Positions 47,294 through 58,921 of a DNA stretch of 64,000 bases are shown here, piece by piece. Position 1 is the stretch's first letter. Each line of letters begins with the position of its first letter. The notes under the pieces are model-generated. The model had not been told where the DNA came from and did no database searches. It was given only the letters and a program-made list of their open reading frames with translations. This DNA is from Galerina marginata (taxonomy: Eukaryota > Basidiomycota > Agaricomycetes > Agaricales > Galerinaceae), in the NCBI GenBank assembly GCA_023014335.1, contig JAECYW010000011.1, positions 1 to 64,000 of the forward strand, read 5' to 3'. The translations under genes and the position numbers were made by a program.

Positions 47294-48804
47294 AGCCAGA
47301 GGACCGGGTCTTCAACTTAGCCTCCAGGGCGTCTCGAAATGCCGATGCTTATAACACCTTTTATGTCTCTGGGCTTTCATTGTCGATTACCTGAGCTTAA
47401 CGGCTCTTTGCGGCACCTCCGATCGTCCAGTCGGCGCTCGACCAACATCGGTAGACGATTTTTTTCTGTAAGCATGTAGTTTAACAACCTCACAGGCAAG
47501 ATCTGGTAACATGTACTACCCAAAAGCGCCTGCCACGACAGGATCGTTTGGTTGTGACGCTAAGACCGGAGAAGATGGAGGCCGTTAATCAAGGTGTCGC
47601 AGATATAACTGGACGAAAGGGGCCAATTTTTCGTTGCATGCCACACAAGGGAATTATAGGCATGGCTGTCCCTACCACCACTGCGGAAAGTCCTGTGGGC
47701 GTACTCTACTACTATGACCAGCCCGATCTATCTGGCGGACTGAGGTTTCGCCTATGTCACAGCGTCGCTAATTTCGGTGATGGGAGGGATCTGGAAGTCG
47801 ACGTCGGAGAACCTTGGCATGTGCCGCTATACTCTCTCATAAGGACGAAGCATTGGCAGCCGATTCGGGCGTTGCTCTTGGACGAACATCTCGTCGACGA
47901 AGGGCTCGTTTCCGACATAATGCGCCTTCCCAGTCTTCGTAGAACTATGTGTTCACGGATACTACACACAATTGGTCAACCCTTTCTCATGGATCTGCAC
48001 CAAAAGACTTCAACCTTCATGCTCATGAATCGAAAACATATGTACTCCTTCGCGCTTCAGGGACTGCTCTATGATCGCGCGAGCAAATGCCAGCCTTACG
48101 AAGGTAGTCTTTCTTCCATCACCTTTCAAACTCGGGCTAACTCCTTACACAGGACGAGTTTTAGTCAAGTTCGAAAGACCAAATCTCGAAGGTAATCCAA
48201 AGAAGACGCTCACCTTCACATTGCGCGTTCTCGAGGCCTTGACGCCTATTCGCTGCGTCGTTCAGGATTACAATCAGCGCATTGCACTGCCAAAGCCGGG
48301 TGAACTGATATCAAAAGTAAAATCACCGAAAGGCCATGATTATAAACCATGGACTCTCCGCTTAGATGATCGAACTCTCCGCTTAGATGCTCGAACACCT
48401 AGGAAAAAACATATCGCTAAATTCCTTTAGCGGTATTCGAGTTCTCTCGGATAGCCTCTTCATCATGTCCTGTTTCTTCGTAATTCAATATCTTCAAAAT
48501 ATCGCTAACACCTCGTCAATTAGGCCGAATTCATCTTGCCTTCGCCTTCGATGGGACTCCGAATGGGCTGATTAATGCACTTTCCGAGCTCAGCCAGCTT
48601 CGACACCTAGGGAGCACCTTAGGAGTCGGAGTCGGTACGTATCATAAAATTGGACAGCGAAAGCTTCATCTTGAAGAAGTAACCATCCTTGGAGTAGGAC
48701 GACGAAATATTAATACTCCCCGTCTAGCACCTGAACGAGAGCGAGGATTGTCATTGTGGAAATTTTATCATGAGATACTCGGAAGCACTAAAGCAACGGT
48801 CTAA
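47294..48804 (+). pseudogene. Eroded gene of an Agaricomycete-specific family
   Basis: The best-read exons are 47575-48103 and 48153-48430 (49-nt intron), with a C-terminal part at 48524-48804. Recognisable segments are MEAVNQGVADITGRKGP, SPVGVLYYYDQPDLSGGLRF, EPWHVPLYSLIRTKHWQPIR, GRVLVKFERPNLEG, TPIRCVVQDYNQRIALPKPG and LHLEEVTILGVGRRN. I recall these blocks from long F-box-associated basidiomycete proteins of unknown function. Upstream, MYYPKAPATTGSFGCD lies in a different frame from the following VVTLRPEKM, and a stop after KKHIAKFL interrupts the link to the C-terminal block. Either frameshifts have accumulated or introns remain undetected. A 21-nt tandem duplication sits in exon 2. Confidence 0.55.
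48353..48394 (+). repeat. Two-copy 21-nt tandem repeat
   Basis: ACTCTCCGCTTAGATGATCG plus A is repeated once with a single mismatch. It stays in frame and duplicates the heptapeptide TLRLDDR/TLRLDAR. Confidence 0.9.
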
Positions 48805-49686
48805 TCATCGAACGGACGCCTCAATTTTTGTAGGCTTTGACAGGAGCGGAGCAATCACAAACGAAGTGATTGCAGGTATTGGCACGAAATTTGTGCTTGG
48901 ACTACGTCGGTGAAATTTCTAACAGTTTCTCTGTCTGAGACTTTGGCTTCCCAAGACCAGTTCTGACAGGTTTTCTTCGTTGTTATTGACAATGAATCAG
49001 ATATCTTCTGATAGATTCAGTCAAGCATATGGGAAGTCAAAGTTTACGAATTAATACTCCTCACATTTTACTCAATGTAACTTTCCTCGTCGTTTTCTCT
49101 GCCATTTTGCGATTTCGCCGCGAGTCAGGCAGGATTCGTTGATTGTTTGTTTCAGGTGCCAAAGTCCACGTCATCAACACAGATCATGGTGATCATCGAT
49201 CATCGGTTCGTCTTCACATTCTCACTTCAGACTCGTGGCTTATTTAATTTAACTACGTCCCCAATTGCCTACCAGACTCCAGAGGCACCGCACACAAACT
49301 TCCTTGAACGAGTTTCGGCGTTTGCTTGGCCTAGGGGCCGCATGACATGCAACGACGTCGCATAATGCAGCCTGACCGCAAACATGAGGCGGCGCAATGC
49401 TTATCTCGAGGTGACTCTCGAAGGCTGTCTACTTCATTCCGTCATGAATCTCGGCAATGCGATTCCGAACACGCAAAATCGCAGAACGTGGCTTGTCTCA
49501 GGTTCCGACGGATTAACCTTGGCATCCTGAATGGAACACCGCTCCTAATTACTCTCCTTTTTGCTCGGCAGGGTGGGGGCAGGCGTCCTTTTAAACAGAT
49601 TCCGCGTCTTTTTTACACCTTTGCTTTCCCTCATTTACCCACTGCGTGTTCTTTAACGTCAAGTAACGACTTCGACACCCGCAGCG
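48805..49686. other. Intergenic, promoter of chitin deacetylase
   Basis: About 880 bp. A plus frame at 49347-49766 runs into the deacetylase first exon in another frame and shows no domain. The last 100 bp before ATG 49687 is pyrimidine-rich, as is common before fungal start codons. Confidence 0.4.
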
Positions 49687-51257
49687 ATGCTCGTCACCAG
49701 CAGCCTCATATTATCTTTCGTGCTTTCTTGTCTAGCTGTCGCCGCTCCAGCTCAGATTCAGAATAGGGCGCCTGCCCAGCTAATCACGAAGTGCACGGTC
49801 CCCAACACTGCCGCTCTCACATTCGTCAGTTGCTCAAGCTCGTTAACTACTGAATCTTATCGTGTGCTAAACGTTCAGTCGACAGGATGATGGGCCATTT
49901 CTTTACTTGTTCGTCGTCTTCCCTAAAACTCCTTTCTGGATCAAAAAATGACTGACCGTGTTCGGCAATTTGTAGGAATTACATCGTGGATACCATGAAA
50001 GCGGCAGGTGCAAAGGGGACTTTTTTCTTCAGTGCGTGGTATCGTTCACCGGGCTTTAAAACTTGGATTCATACCCAAAATTTTCATCATCTGCAGATGG
50101 TAATAACTGTAAGAATTCCATCCCTCCATTCATCCGCCTCAAACCAAAGTCATATCGCAAGGGGGCTGCATTTATGACGACGCGAATGTTCGGCGTGTTC
50201 TGCACGCGTACGCTAACGGTTTCCAGGTCGCCTCGCACACCTGGGCGCATAGGGACCTAACGCAACTCTCGCAGGACCAAGGTGCGTATCTACGCGTTTC
50301 AATGCTTCGGAATATATTATTGACTCTCGACGTTTTGCACTTTGATCAGTTAACTCTGAGATGGCGATGACCGAACGTGAGTCTTACGGTCTCCAACTCT
50401 AACTGCTCGTCCGTCTTATGGATCTCAACTTACGAGAATATGAACGTTTTAGAGGCCATTCAGAAGATCACAGGCGCCATTCCTGCTTACACTCGGCCCC
50501 GTAAGTTGACATTCTGGACAATTCGTGTATTTTATTCCGTCATTTATCCTGCAATCATCCCACTTTCTACAGCGTTTGGATATTACAACGACAATGTTCT
50601 CAACGTCGCAGGAAACCGTGGACAGACACTCGTAAATTGGGACTTTGAGTAGGTTTCATTAATTGTTTCACCACCGGATGTTCGTTGTCCCTTCCTAAAG
50701 CTGTCCTTCTTTCTTTGCTGTACAGCTCAGGAGACTCAACTGGCGCCTCCGTTAACCAGGAAAAGGGCAGGTATGACGACCTAGTCACCCGCCATCCAAG
50801 CACGGTGCTGTCATTGGCGCATGAGATAGCGAGTGCGTTATTCCTTCGCTTCTTCATTGAGATAAACTAATTATCTTCTGGGACGTTTCGTTTATAACGC
50901 TAGATGCAAGTGTGTAAGGCTTTTCTCATTGGATTTTGCGCATATTTTCACCCTCTAACATAATTTCCTCGCTCTCCGGATCCTCTCAACAGCCACGAAG
51001 CCCTTCCTTACGCCATCCAGAAACTCCAAGGTGCGGGATACAAGCTTGTCACGGTCTCGGAATGCCTCGGAACGAAATCCTATCTCAGTATCGGGTGGCC
51101 TGCTGCAAAGGATGTACGTTCGCTGTTCCATTTATCTGTTGTTCTTTTTCCCGGTCTTATAGGCGACGGTTCTACCTCCGTAATTGTTACCGGGCGGTTT
51201 TTCTCTTCTTTCATTGTCGCTAATTTCACTCTGAAATAGGGATCATGGCACTGTTGA
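49687..51257 (+). CDS. Secreted chitin/polysaccharide deacetylase (NodB domain), 12 exons
   Basis: Exons: 49687-49824, 49886-49908, 49976-50031, 50097-50108, 50162-50281, 50350-50376, 50453-50500, 50573-50648, 50726-50832, 50904-50913, 50993-51113 and 51240-51257. All phases fit; 251 aa. The signal peptide is about 1-20 (SLILSFVLSCLAVAAPA). NodB motifs: TFDDGP with D47 (base) and D48 (metal); SHTWAH with metal ligands H102 and H106; TRPPFGYYND at 139-148; NWDFDSGDS at 163-171; LAHE with H199. Family knowledge: CE4 enzymes remove acetyl groups from chitin or related cell-wall polymers, using a divalent metal. All catalytic positions are kept, so activity is likely. The model ends GSWHC, typical of the basidiomycete family. 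Exons 4 and 10 are microexons of 12 and 10 nt. No serine-rich tail or GPI signal, so it is probably free. Confidence 0.92.
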
Positions 51258-51779
51258 ATCACACTGGACGTTTTATCAGAATGGCATTTAACGAGAGTAA
51301 TGACTTGCATCTTTTTACGACGCTTTTCTTAGCCCAATCCTCTTTTTTTTTTCTCATGGACTACTGTAGTTTTGTACCTCGGACCTACGGACGGCATTAT
51401 CCTGTCTCCATTTCTGTGGACTTGTTTAGATTTCCTTCGCATACTTTGTCTTGACACCTTTTTACGAGCCCATGAATACAAAGACAGCATTTTTACATTG
51501 CACACTTGTTGTATACCCTTTCCCCGTCGTAAGCTTCACATAAATATTTTTTTCGGGGACATTTCCAAATCCGGAACGGTGCGGTCTGTACAGCCACATC
51601 AACTACTTTCCGTCACTAACCACAACATCGTCAACGATTTCTCTTCAAACTCATCGGAGCCCAGGGTTTCTGCAATACACATGGTTGTCCACATTCAGGT
51701 AAATCAGTATCTGGACTCACTAAGCTCGCTGTATCTCCGGCTGATATCTTAGCATCGCAGCTGAACCTTTCTGCCAATT
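51258..51779. other. Intergenic
   Basis: About 520 bp between two plus-strand genes. Frames such as 51372-51752 show no domain. It should hold the deacetylase 3' UTR and the promoter of the membrane-protein gene, and possibly a missed first exon of the latter. Confidence 0.4.
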
Positions 51780-53372
51780 ATGGTACACCCCGCTTTTCTG
51801 TTGCGCGCCGTTGGCCAGACCACCTCACAAAACCCTTATGACCTACCTCCTCAAGGATCACGTCCACTCCGATGGCACCCAAAAATTACGCCATACCGGC
51901 TCGTTATTTTAACTACCACAATTGGACTCGGCACCGCGAAATCCGTGGTGACGCAGCGCGGAAGTCCACTCTTACCTGTCACGCTGGAATGGTTCACTGC
52001 AACGGTTATCTTCCTGCTGTAAGTTTTATGTATATATCCTATTGTCTGCTAATGTTTAATGTGCGGTAGATTGCTCAGCGTGAGTTCTTATGACTGCGGA
52101 GAGGTCGCTCCTCCAAGTCTATCTTGGCTCTTCAAACCCGATTGTATGAACTCTGTATGGCGAGTTCTGGAAGCCTTCTCGGTACCACGCCCAAGCTATG
52201 TGTCGGAAGAGAAAGCGGCCATCACTGTCGGCCCCGGAGATCGTCCTCCTATCACACTTTACCGCATATTGGTTTGCTGTACCGTCGCGTCCTTGGGGAT
52301 GTCAAAGGCTGTTCTTGGATATTATGGTCTATCAACTGCAGTGACTTGGACGGACTGGGCACTCGCCGTACCCATTACCACATTGTATGTACCACACTTC
52401 GATGATTATTATTTGCTTTGCTAACGAACAACAAATCTAGCCTATATCTCCTGGGCTTATATGAGTATAATTCCTTAAAATCATTGTCAGGCTTTTTCGC
52501 CGTCGATCGGTCCGACCTTTTCTATTCGCGTAAGCATAGCGCTGGCGCTCATTATTTCTCGTTTAGTTCATACTTATTTTCTCATATAATCCGGCTCTAG
52601 TAAACGTTGGTATTAAACGTACCGTTGGTGTCCTTCTGGCCCTTGGATGGACGTTCTGGTGTTTCTACGCTCTCTGGTACATCACTTACGAACCTACCTG
52701 GGACTTTAGGACCCTCCGCCCTGACAACCACAGGATCTCACTGAGGACACGTATCGAAGATGGATACGACTTCGCCTTGAAACTAGTGATGCAGGAGTTT
52801 TTGCTGGTGGCAATGGTGGGTGGTATAGCCGGTTTATTGGTCGTCTCGCAACAGCTTGTGCAGGATGTCACTGCCCGGGACGGTTGGGTAAGGACTGTTC
52901 TTCGCGTTCTTCACCGCCCAGTACTGCAACTGGTGGAAGTTTTTATACCCCCAACACATGGCGGACCATTGCAAACTCGCCGGCGTTTTTCGAGTTACGG
53001 CGAGGCGAAGTTCCTCACCTCCAGTAAGTTTTTCCAAATCCGTACTAGTTAGTCGCCACTGCTAACCCCCATGTAGTGCGCATGGGTTTTCGTCTCCTCG
53101 TCCACGTTGTGCTGCATCTCTTCGGGGTCACTTTCCTCTTAACGTTTTGCATGTTAGCTGCCGGTGTCATGATAACAATGATCGACCTTCTCCAAAAGAA
53201 CAAAGACGACGCCATCTTGCCCTTTGGGTTTATTATGATGCAAATCTTTCTGGTCTCTGCGATATTGGGGTGCATTTTCAGTGTCGCGAGGATATTCCTT
53301 TCGTTGCTAACTCCTTTACTCTCTCGGATTTTGGAGTCAAGACCGTTCAGTGACAATTCTTTGCTGCTGTAA
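51780..53372 (+). CDS. Polytopic membrane protein of unknown function, about 8 TM
   Basis: Exons 51780-52018, 52070-52384, 52441-52529, 52601-53023 and 53077-53372 join in frame to 453 aa; introns are 51-71 nt. Hydrophobic segments include YRLVILTTTIGLGTAKSVV, EWFTATVIFLL, ILVCCTVASLGMSKAVLGYY, DWALAVPITTLYLLGLY, GVLLALGWTFWCFYALWYI, FLLVAMVGGIAGLLVVSQQL, LLVHVVLHLFGVTFLLTFCM and IMMQIFLVSAILGCIFSVAR. A charged loop (PTWDFRTLRPDNHRISLRTR) lies between segments 5 and 6. I do not recognise a named family; similar uncharacterised proteins exist in Agaricomycetes. The start is the first ATG of the frame; an upstream exon is possible. It lies between the deacetylase and the terpene synthase, but no functional link is evident. 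Confidence 0.8.
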
Positions 53373-54485
53373 ATACAAAAAAACGTAGCTATTATCCGAG
53401 TCTATGTATATATCAGATCCTACATATCTCAACTTGATCATAATTTTATTAGACTTAGATCCAATTTAACTGATGATTTTCTCCTTCCTTCCTCCGTATT
53501 GCTGGCGGTAGGTATTTGTTTGATTCAGAAGCCAAGACCTTCGATCCATTTAACGACGACACTTTCCACCAGGAGCCAACCGAATTAGATGTCAGATGAT
53601 ATGCACAAGAAGTATCGGGATTCAAAGTGAGCGGAGGGGAAGCGAAATAATAATTAGTCAACTCCCCCGAGCTCCCTCGTAACCCATACCCTTGGGTTGC
53701 GAGAAGGCCGTTTTGGTGGAAATTTAAGCTCCATCGGCCGCCCGAAATTATGGTGTATGGGAACTGCTGGCCTTGTTGAGTTATGGGTTGTATTTACTAC
53801 ATTTAGTTGACATAGGTCTTCCGTATCGCTGAGCTCAATTTGACTATCGCCCGGTAGACGTTGTTCTAACCCACAGTACTCAGCGACGGAAGGGCGCATA
53901 ACAGTATCGATTAACTAATGGCACTGAATATGTAGTTTGAATAAATTTCTATGAGACCAAAAGCGTGGCGAATTGCAGTGACGAGATGAGCTACTCCGCC
54001 AATCACTTGAGTCTTCTGGGTAGCGTCCCTATTTCTTCCAGTGTTAACGGCAGCAGAAGGCACAAATCGCCATTGTCGAGTGAGGCGACAGCGGGAAAGT
54101 AGTACTCTTGGAAGGAACCGAATTTATTAAATGGCGATTACCGAGGTCTCACTGAGATGTTTAGGACTCAATGTACATGTGTCGTTCTCCGAGTTTTCTT
54201 TGTGCTTCTACTTGGTTCCGCTGTATTTAATCTAGGGTACCAAGTACGATGCCAAAGATTTAACGGAAATGAACGGAATAGACTTGATTTGGATAATATT
54301 GATCCCTGTCCTCCTGCATCCTTTCATTCACGACGCCACGTACAACAGCTCAACGCTTAAAGAAACTGGCCGGGGGAAAAGACGCCAATTATATGTACCC
54401 ATATATTGAGACACCATAAATACCGCCTCCCAAGAACCCGACTTTCATCGGTCTTCGTTCGAGTCGCATCTTCTCTCACTGCAAT
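53373..54485. other. Intergenic; part resembles 59.6-59.9 kb
   Basis: About 1.1 kb. The stretch 53530-53690 shares a diverged pattern with 59760-59930 (see the repeat entry). A 67-codon plus frame at 54157-54360 starts with a hydrophobic run but has no other support. TATA-like CATAAATA at about 54415 lies some 70 bp before the terpene synthase start. Confidence 0.35.
53530..53690 (+). repeat. Diverged duplicate of 59760-59930
   Basis: Both copies share, in the same order, AACGACGACA or AACAACGACA, TCCACCAG, ACAAG near TATCGGGATTCAA or TACGGATCGGGCTTCGAA, GGAAGCGAAATA, and CTCGTAACCCAT followed by CCTT. The spacing is similar. The alignment was done by eye and the limits are approximate. Confidence 0.5.
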
Positions 54486-55748
54486 ATGACTACTTCACCT
54501 CAAACCTTCCGTCTGCCTCGTCTCGAAGACACGTTCTCTGTCTTTCCTAATAACGGGGTAAATCCTCACTACTCGGAATGCCTTCCCCAGGCTGAGGCAT
54601 GGATCGACCAATATTATAATGTCGTCTGCGGTCCCGAGATGCGCAACTTCATGAAAAATTGCAAATTTGAACTTGAAGGTGCGTACACCTATCCCTACGC
54701 CTCCGCGGATAACCTTAGGATGACTATGGATTTTGTACGTGATTTGTGGTTTAATAAATTGCCTCGACTGATACTTACTTGGCCTCTCCAGCTCAACTTA
54801 ATGTGGATCTACGACGAATTCACTGATACCTTATCAGGCGACGAAGCTATTAAAGCTTCGATTATTGTACAGCGTACATTACAGGAAGACGATTACGATG
54901 ACGGGTCCTGGATATGTCGCATGATGACCGAGTACGTTAACGTCTCTCTCTCGACCTCCGATTGTTCGTAGCCTAATAGTTTGGTTTCCTTTTAGCTTCC
55001 GTCGTAATTATGTCGAAAAATTCGGACCTAATGTGGCCAGCCGTTTCGTTGCCCATTTTTGCAAGTATGCGGAATTTACGGGTAGGGAAGCTGAGCTTCG
55101 CTGGAAGAACGAGGTTCTCGATATTCAGGCCTATATGACTCTTCGTCGCGAAACCGGAGGTGTACGTTGTGTTTTCGACTTGGCAGAGCGCTGCCTTGGA
55201 CTTGATCTCCCTCAATACGTTCACGACGACCCAGTATTCATCAGTGGTTACAACGCCGGCATGCATCTTGTTTATTTGGACAACGTGAGCTAAGACGCGC
55301 TTCACAGCTTTTCATAGTCCTCATATTACTTTCAGGATTTATTCTCGTACAACATGGAACAAGCCAAAGATCATAGTGGTGCTAATATGGTCACTGTTGT
55401 TATGAAGTCAAAAGGAATTGACCTGCAGTCCGCTATCGATTTTGTGGCCGGCTACTGCGAATGCGTTACTCAGGAGCTCCTTGACGCCAAACTTACCCTC
55501 TCTTCTCGGGCTGATCCGCTATTTTCAAGGGATGCCGTCAGAGTTTTGGAGGCTGTGTGCGACTGGGCTAGAGGGAACGATGAGTACATTGTTTATTATC
55601 TTCCTTACATATATTAGCTACTGATTTTCGGCATAGATGGGGCTTCCAAACCGCCCGCTTCTTGGGGGATAAACGAAAATCAATCAAGGAAACGAGAATG
55701 ATAGAGTTGAGGAAACCATTCGAAGGGTTCGCCAATTTGAAGGAGTAA
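54486..55748 (+). CDS. Sesquiterpene synthase (class I terpene cyclase)
   Basis: Exons 54486-54734, 54792-54931, 54996-55284, 55336-55583 and 55637-55748 join in frame to 345 aa, the usual length of basidiomycete sesquiterpene synthases. The aspartate-rich metal motif is DEFTD at 91-95 (LMWIYDEFTD). The NSE triad is complete at 226-234 (N226, S230, E234 in NDLFSYNMEQ). RRETGG with VRCVFDL matches the usual RRxTxG-type helix. Near the C-terminus the usual RY pair reads RF (R316-F317 in GFQTARFLGDK). Family knowledge: such enzymes ionise farnesyl diphosphate with three Mg ions and cyclise it; the product cannot be told from sequence. No P450, reductase or other tailoring gene is adjacent. A TATA-like CATAAATA lies about 70 bp before the ATG. 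Confidence 0.93.
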
Positions 55749-56839
55749 AAATGGCTGACGGTCCTTTTTTCGAACTAAGAAAGGGACATCCCATTGTACT
55801 CACATCACGATCATTTGCTGTTGCCTAAATTCTTTGCGATTATTTCGCGATGTTATTCAGACTTCTTTTTTTAAATGTCGGATGATACCAAATAGTCTGG
55901 TAGGAGGGACGCTTCAGCGTTCGCTTTTGTAGTGTTTTTTGTCGAGCAATAAGCAGTCTGTATTTATACGTCAGTCAGAGAACTTTCACAAGCGCCTAAA
56001 CCTCTATCAGCGGCCCCAAGTCCAGCTACCAAAGTTGGATTCTTCCGACATAGAACCGTTATTTACCGTTCAAATCAACATAAAAAATTGGTTAATAACC
56101 GAATATCATGGCTTGATAGCGAAATGAATGCGCTGAAATTCACTTGAGTACCGGTGTAGACGTGAGGTCTGGGCCGAGTTGCCCGAGCTTGGATTAGATT
56201 AGATAGACATCGCCATCAGCAGCACAGCCTGTCCGCATGTAGATGCCACGGTGTCCTTTGACGAACGCCCCTGCTTGCCTTTTGCCGCTATGTGCGACGC
56301 GATATCGCACTGCTCGACGCGCTTCCCGAGCTTTGCCAACATCGGACTACTGCGGTTCGTGGGCATGTAATACTTTGTCATCCAGCAGCCGTGGTCGAAC
56401 CTTCAACGTTTCAACTTTCATCGACTTCCCGCCTGCCTTCTCTCCTCGTCGAACACTCATCGGTGCATGATGAGCGGAAGATGATCTGCTCAAGAGCGCC
56501 CACAAGCTCTGCCTCTCCGTCAATACTGCGCCTTTTTTGTTTATGTCATTGTATCGCAGAAAACCTTCCTAGGCACGACCTGAAGGTGCTCCAGTACAGC
56601 TCGTACAACACTCGCGACGTCTGCAACGCCAGCTTGGGGTAAGACTTCCTTCTAGTCGTCCCTTTTTATCGATTAACTGATCCTTATCCATTCATTGATA
56701 GCACATAGGCAAGGAAAACCTCGAGCCTATGGGACATTGTAGGCGCTGATGGGATGAAGTTTGACTGCAACGGCATGAATAGGAGGAGCTGGTAAACTCG
56801 GTTTACCTGCGAACATCATTCTCCACGTTATTCATGTTG
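55749..56839. other. Intergenic
   Basis: About 1.1 kb downstream of the terpene synthase. Frames at 56243-56642 (plus) lack domains. No terminator or gene was identified. Confidence 0.35.
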
Positions 56840-57880
56840 GTGCTTCACGCAGGGCGAATACACCCCACCCCCCCCGCACCGCACCCGCAGTGGCAGCTCG
56901 TACCTACTACCCCAGTCCCGCCCACCAATCCGGGCCTGCTGGCGCGCACTCCTTCTCCTGCTTTGGCGGCCTTAACATTGCACCCTTTCCTTCCCGTCTC
57001 AGACGACCGTATCGCATAGTATGTGCGGCTCGCGCCCACGCTCAATAGCGTGGACTGTCTGCCCCGGTGTGGGCCCTGATGGCGGGAAAGGGGGGCGGGG
57101 ACGATATTGTGGGCCCAGAAACGCCGACTGAGCTGTACCTCCCCCACCAGCATGGCCCGAGGCGGTATATCACAGTCAGAAAGTCCTCCGTTCGTCTGTT
57201 CATGGGGATGGCGGTGTGCTGCCGCCGCAGACGGGGCTGTAGGACCTCGTCTCCATGCACTCACCGACAGCGACACCATTATCAGCACCGGGGATTCTAC
57301 CCAATCTACGCCCCGCTCTTCTCCCAGCCCCCGCCCCCGCCCCTGCCTGCACTTCCCCACAAACACTCGGTGCCAACTTCAGGCCTGGTAAACTTTGACG
57401 CCGCCCTTTCCTCCTACCCCGCGCTCCTACTCCTGCAGCTGCAACATCGCCTTCCATCCGAGCGAGAAAGACGATCGCTGGTCGCGAACAGGGAAAGAAG
57501 ACGGAAGACTGCAGTGCGGGAGTGTCCTGGGAGCAGTGGCGGGAACAAAGATGGCACGGCGACATGATAGGGTGCCGGCTGAGCTGTACGGCCCCGACCA
57601 GCAGAACGGGGCGGGGTAGTCGGAAATTTCGCCCTTTGTTGGTGCATGGGGACGGCGGTATTCAGTGCTGCCGCCGCCGCGTCTGGGGCTGTACGACCTT
57701 GCCCTCATGCGGCTGTCCTCACCACCCACAGCAGCACTACCTCCATGGCTTCAACCCAAGCTACGCCCCTCGCTTCCCGCTGCCGCTGCCGCTGCCCCTG
57801 CTCCTACGTGCGTTCATTCCCCTTCCGCACGCTGCGCTGGCGCCGTTGTCCAGCTGTTATTGTTCCTGCGCTCCTAATGG
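56840..57880. repeat. GC-rich block with imperfect tandem repeat, unit about 440-450 bp
   Basis: The block is visibly richer in G and C than its AT-leaning surroundings. 57100-57390 and 57560-57850 share ordered landmarks: CTGAGCTGTAC, CATGGGGAYGGCGGT, GTGCTGCCGCCGC, GGGGCTGTAxGACC, CACCA or CACTA near CAGC, and CCCAAxCTACGCCCC. A weaker third copy may start near 56840 (CACCCCACCCCCCCCGCACC). Long frames on both strands (57067-57567 and 57522-57932 plus, 56845-57366 minus) are explained by GC content. I do not call a gene. Confidence 0.6.
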
Positions 57881-58921
57881 CGGATGTATTGAGTCAGGAA
57901 TATGGATGCGCAGGCGCGTACGAGAGGGATGAGCCATCGAATTGTTCATCGCTATCAGGATTGCGTACCTCGTTCGTACTGAAAGCTCCGTGATTCGAGG
58001 AAGGAAGGGTGTTGGCCCCGCGGCACGTCTTGAAGCTATAGAATAGCACTAGTCGCCAATTTTACTTTCCTCGGGCAAGGCGACAGCGTAATCAATATCA
58101 GTACACGCATCAGGGTAGTATGTGTACTCGCGTGCCATCGTTACAGTGATTGTAATCCCCCAATTAATCTGTATTTTTTCGGCATTATACTGCCTGCGAT
58201 CCTCTGAGCCTCGCTAGACCTCAACTGCCAGAATCAGCCGACCTGGTCACCTGCCCGACCCCGAAGATATGGGCACCCCCGGCTTCTCCCAATTTTAGCA
58301 TGCTCCAATTTTTTCGAGGGCTAGGCGCACGATCTCAAGCAATAAGGCCTATAATATTGTTACCCCGCAACAGCTGCTCCCCAAAACTTTGGACTCGGAA
58401 CTAGAAACCAGACTATTTTCTGTGGTCTAAGTCTGATTTAGTTGAGGCGGCAACTTAGTGCGTAGTGTATTATACCAGCGATTCTACTGCGGCAACATTC
58501 TCTTGGGATCCGTCTTTTTTTCTCGGTGCATAGCTCGTAAATTTTGATTTCTCTTCGGTACACAGGCGCAGCATCACACTCATACCGGGTCAAGTGGTAG
58601 ATAACAGTATTCCACTTAAGTGGCTCCCGTTAGCCCGTTTCTAATGCATTTTATGCAAGCTAGCTCGTCCCAAGTTAATCTAGTTGTTTTATAGATGACA
58701 TGCCATGTTCGCTCGTGCAGGGTATAAAGACGGGAGAATTTGTCGATCTCTTCATTATTCAAGAAATCGAAACCAGAAAACAACTCTCATCCTTTTGGCT
58801 CGCACTCTGAATCTAATCACAGTGGAAACGCACTTGGTTAGTCGATTCTCACACTTGATATCGTGCATATGCTCACTGACCAAACGGCTATTGCAATCTT
58901 ACAAATAGAATTCAACTAACA
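57881..58921. other. Intergenic, promoter of a small secreted protein
   Basis: About 1 kb, AT-leaning. A TATA box (GGTATAAAGA, 58721-58730) lies about 195 bp before ATG 58922, which would leave room for a leader or a 5' UTR intron. Nothing else was recognised. Confidence 0.4.
58723..58728 (+). promoter_or_regulatory. TATA box of the small secreted protein gene
   Basis: TATAAA in the context GGGTATAAAGACGGG, on the coding strand upstream of 58922. The distance to the ATG is longer than usual but compatible with a 5' UTR of about 160 nt. Confidence 0.4.

Noticed and set aside
49347..49766. 139-codon plus frame overlapping the deacetylase start
   Set aside because: It runs out of frame across the signal-peptide exon of the deacetylase and shows no domain.
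54157..54360. 67-codon frame with a hydrophobic start, a possible secreted protein
   Set aside because: No promoter element, no conserved cysteines and an unremarkable tail; support is weaker than for the frames at 36383 and 58922.
56845..57932. Several overlapping long frames on both strands
   Set aside because: High GC removes stop codons in all frames; the protein text is low-complexity and differs between the repeat copies.
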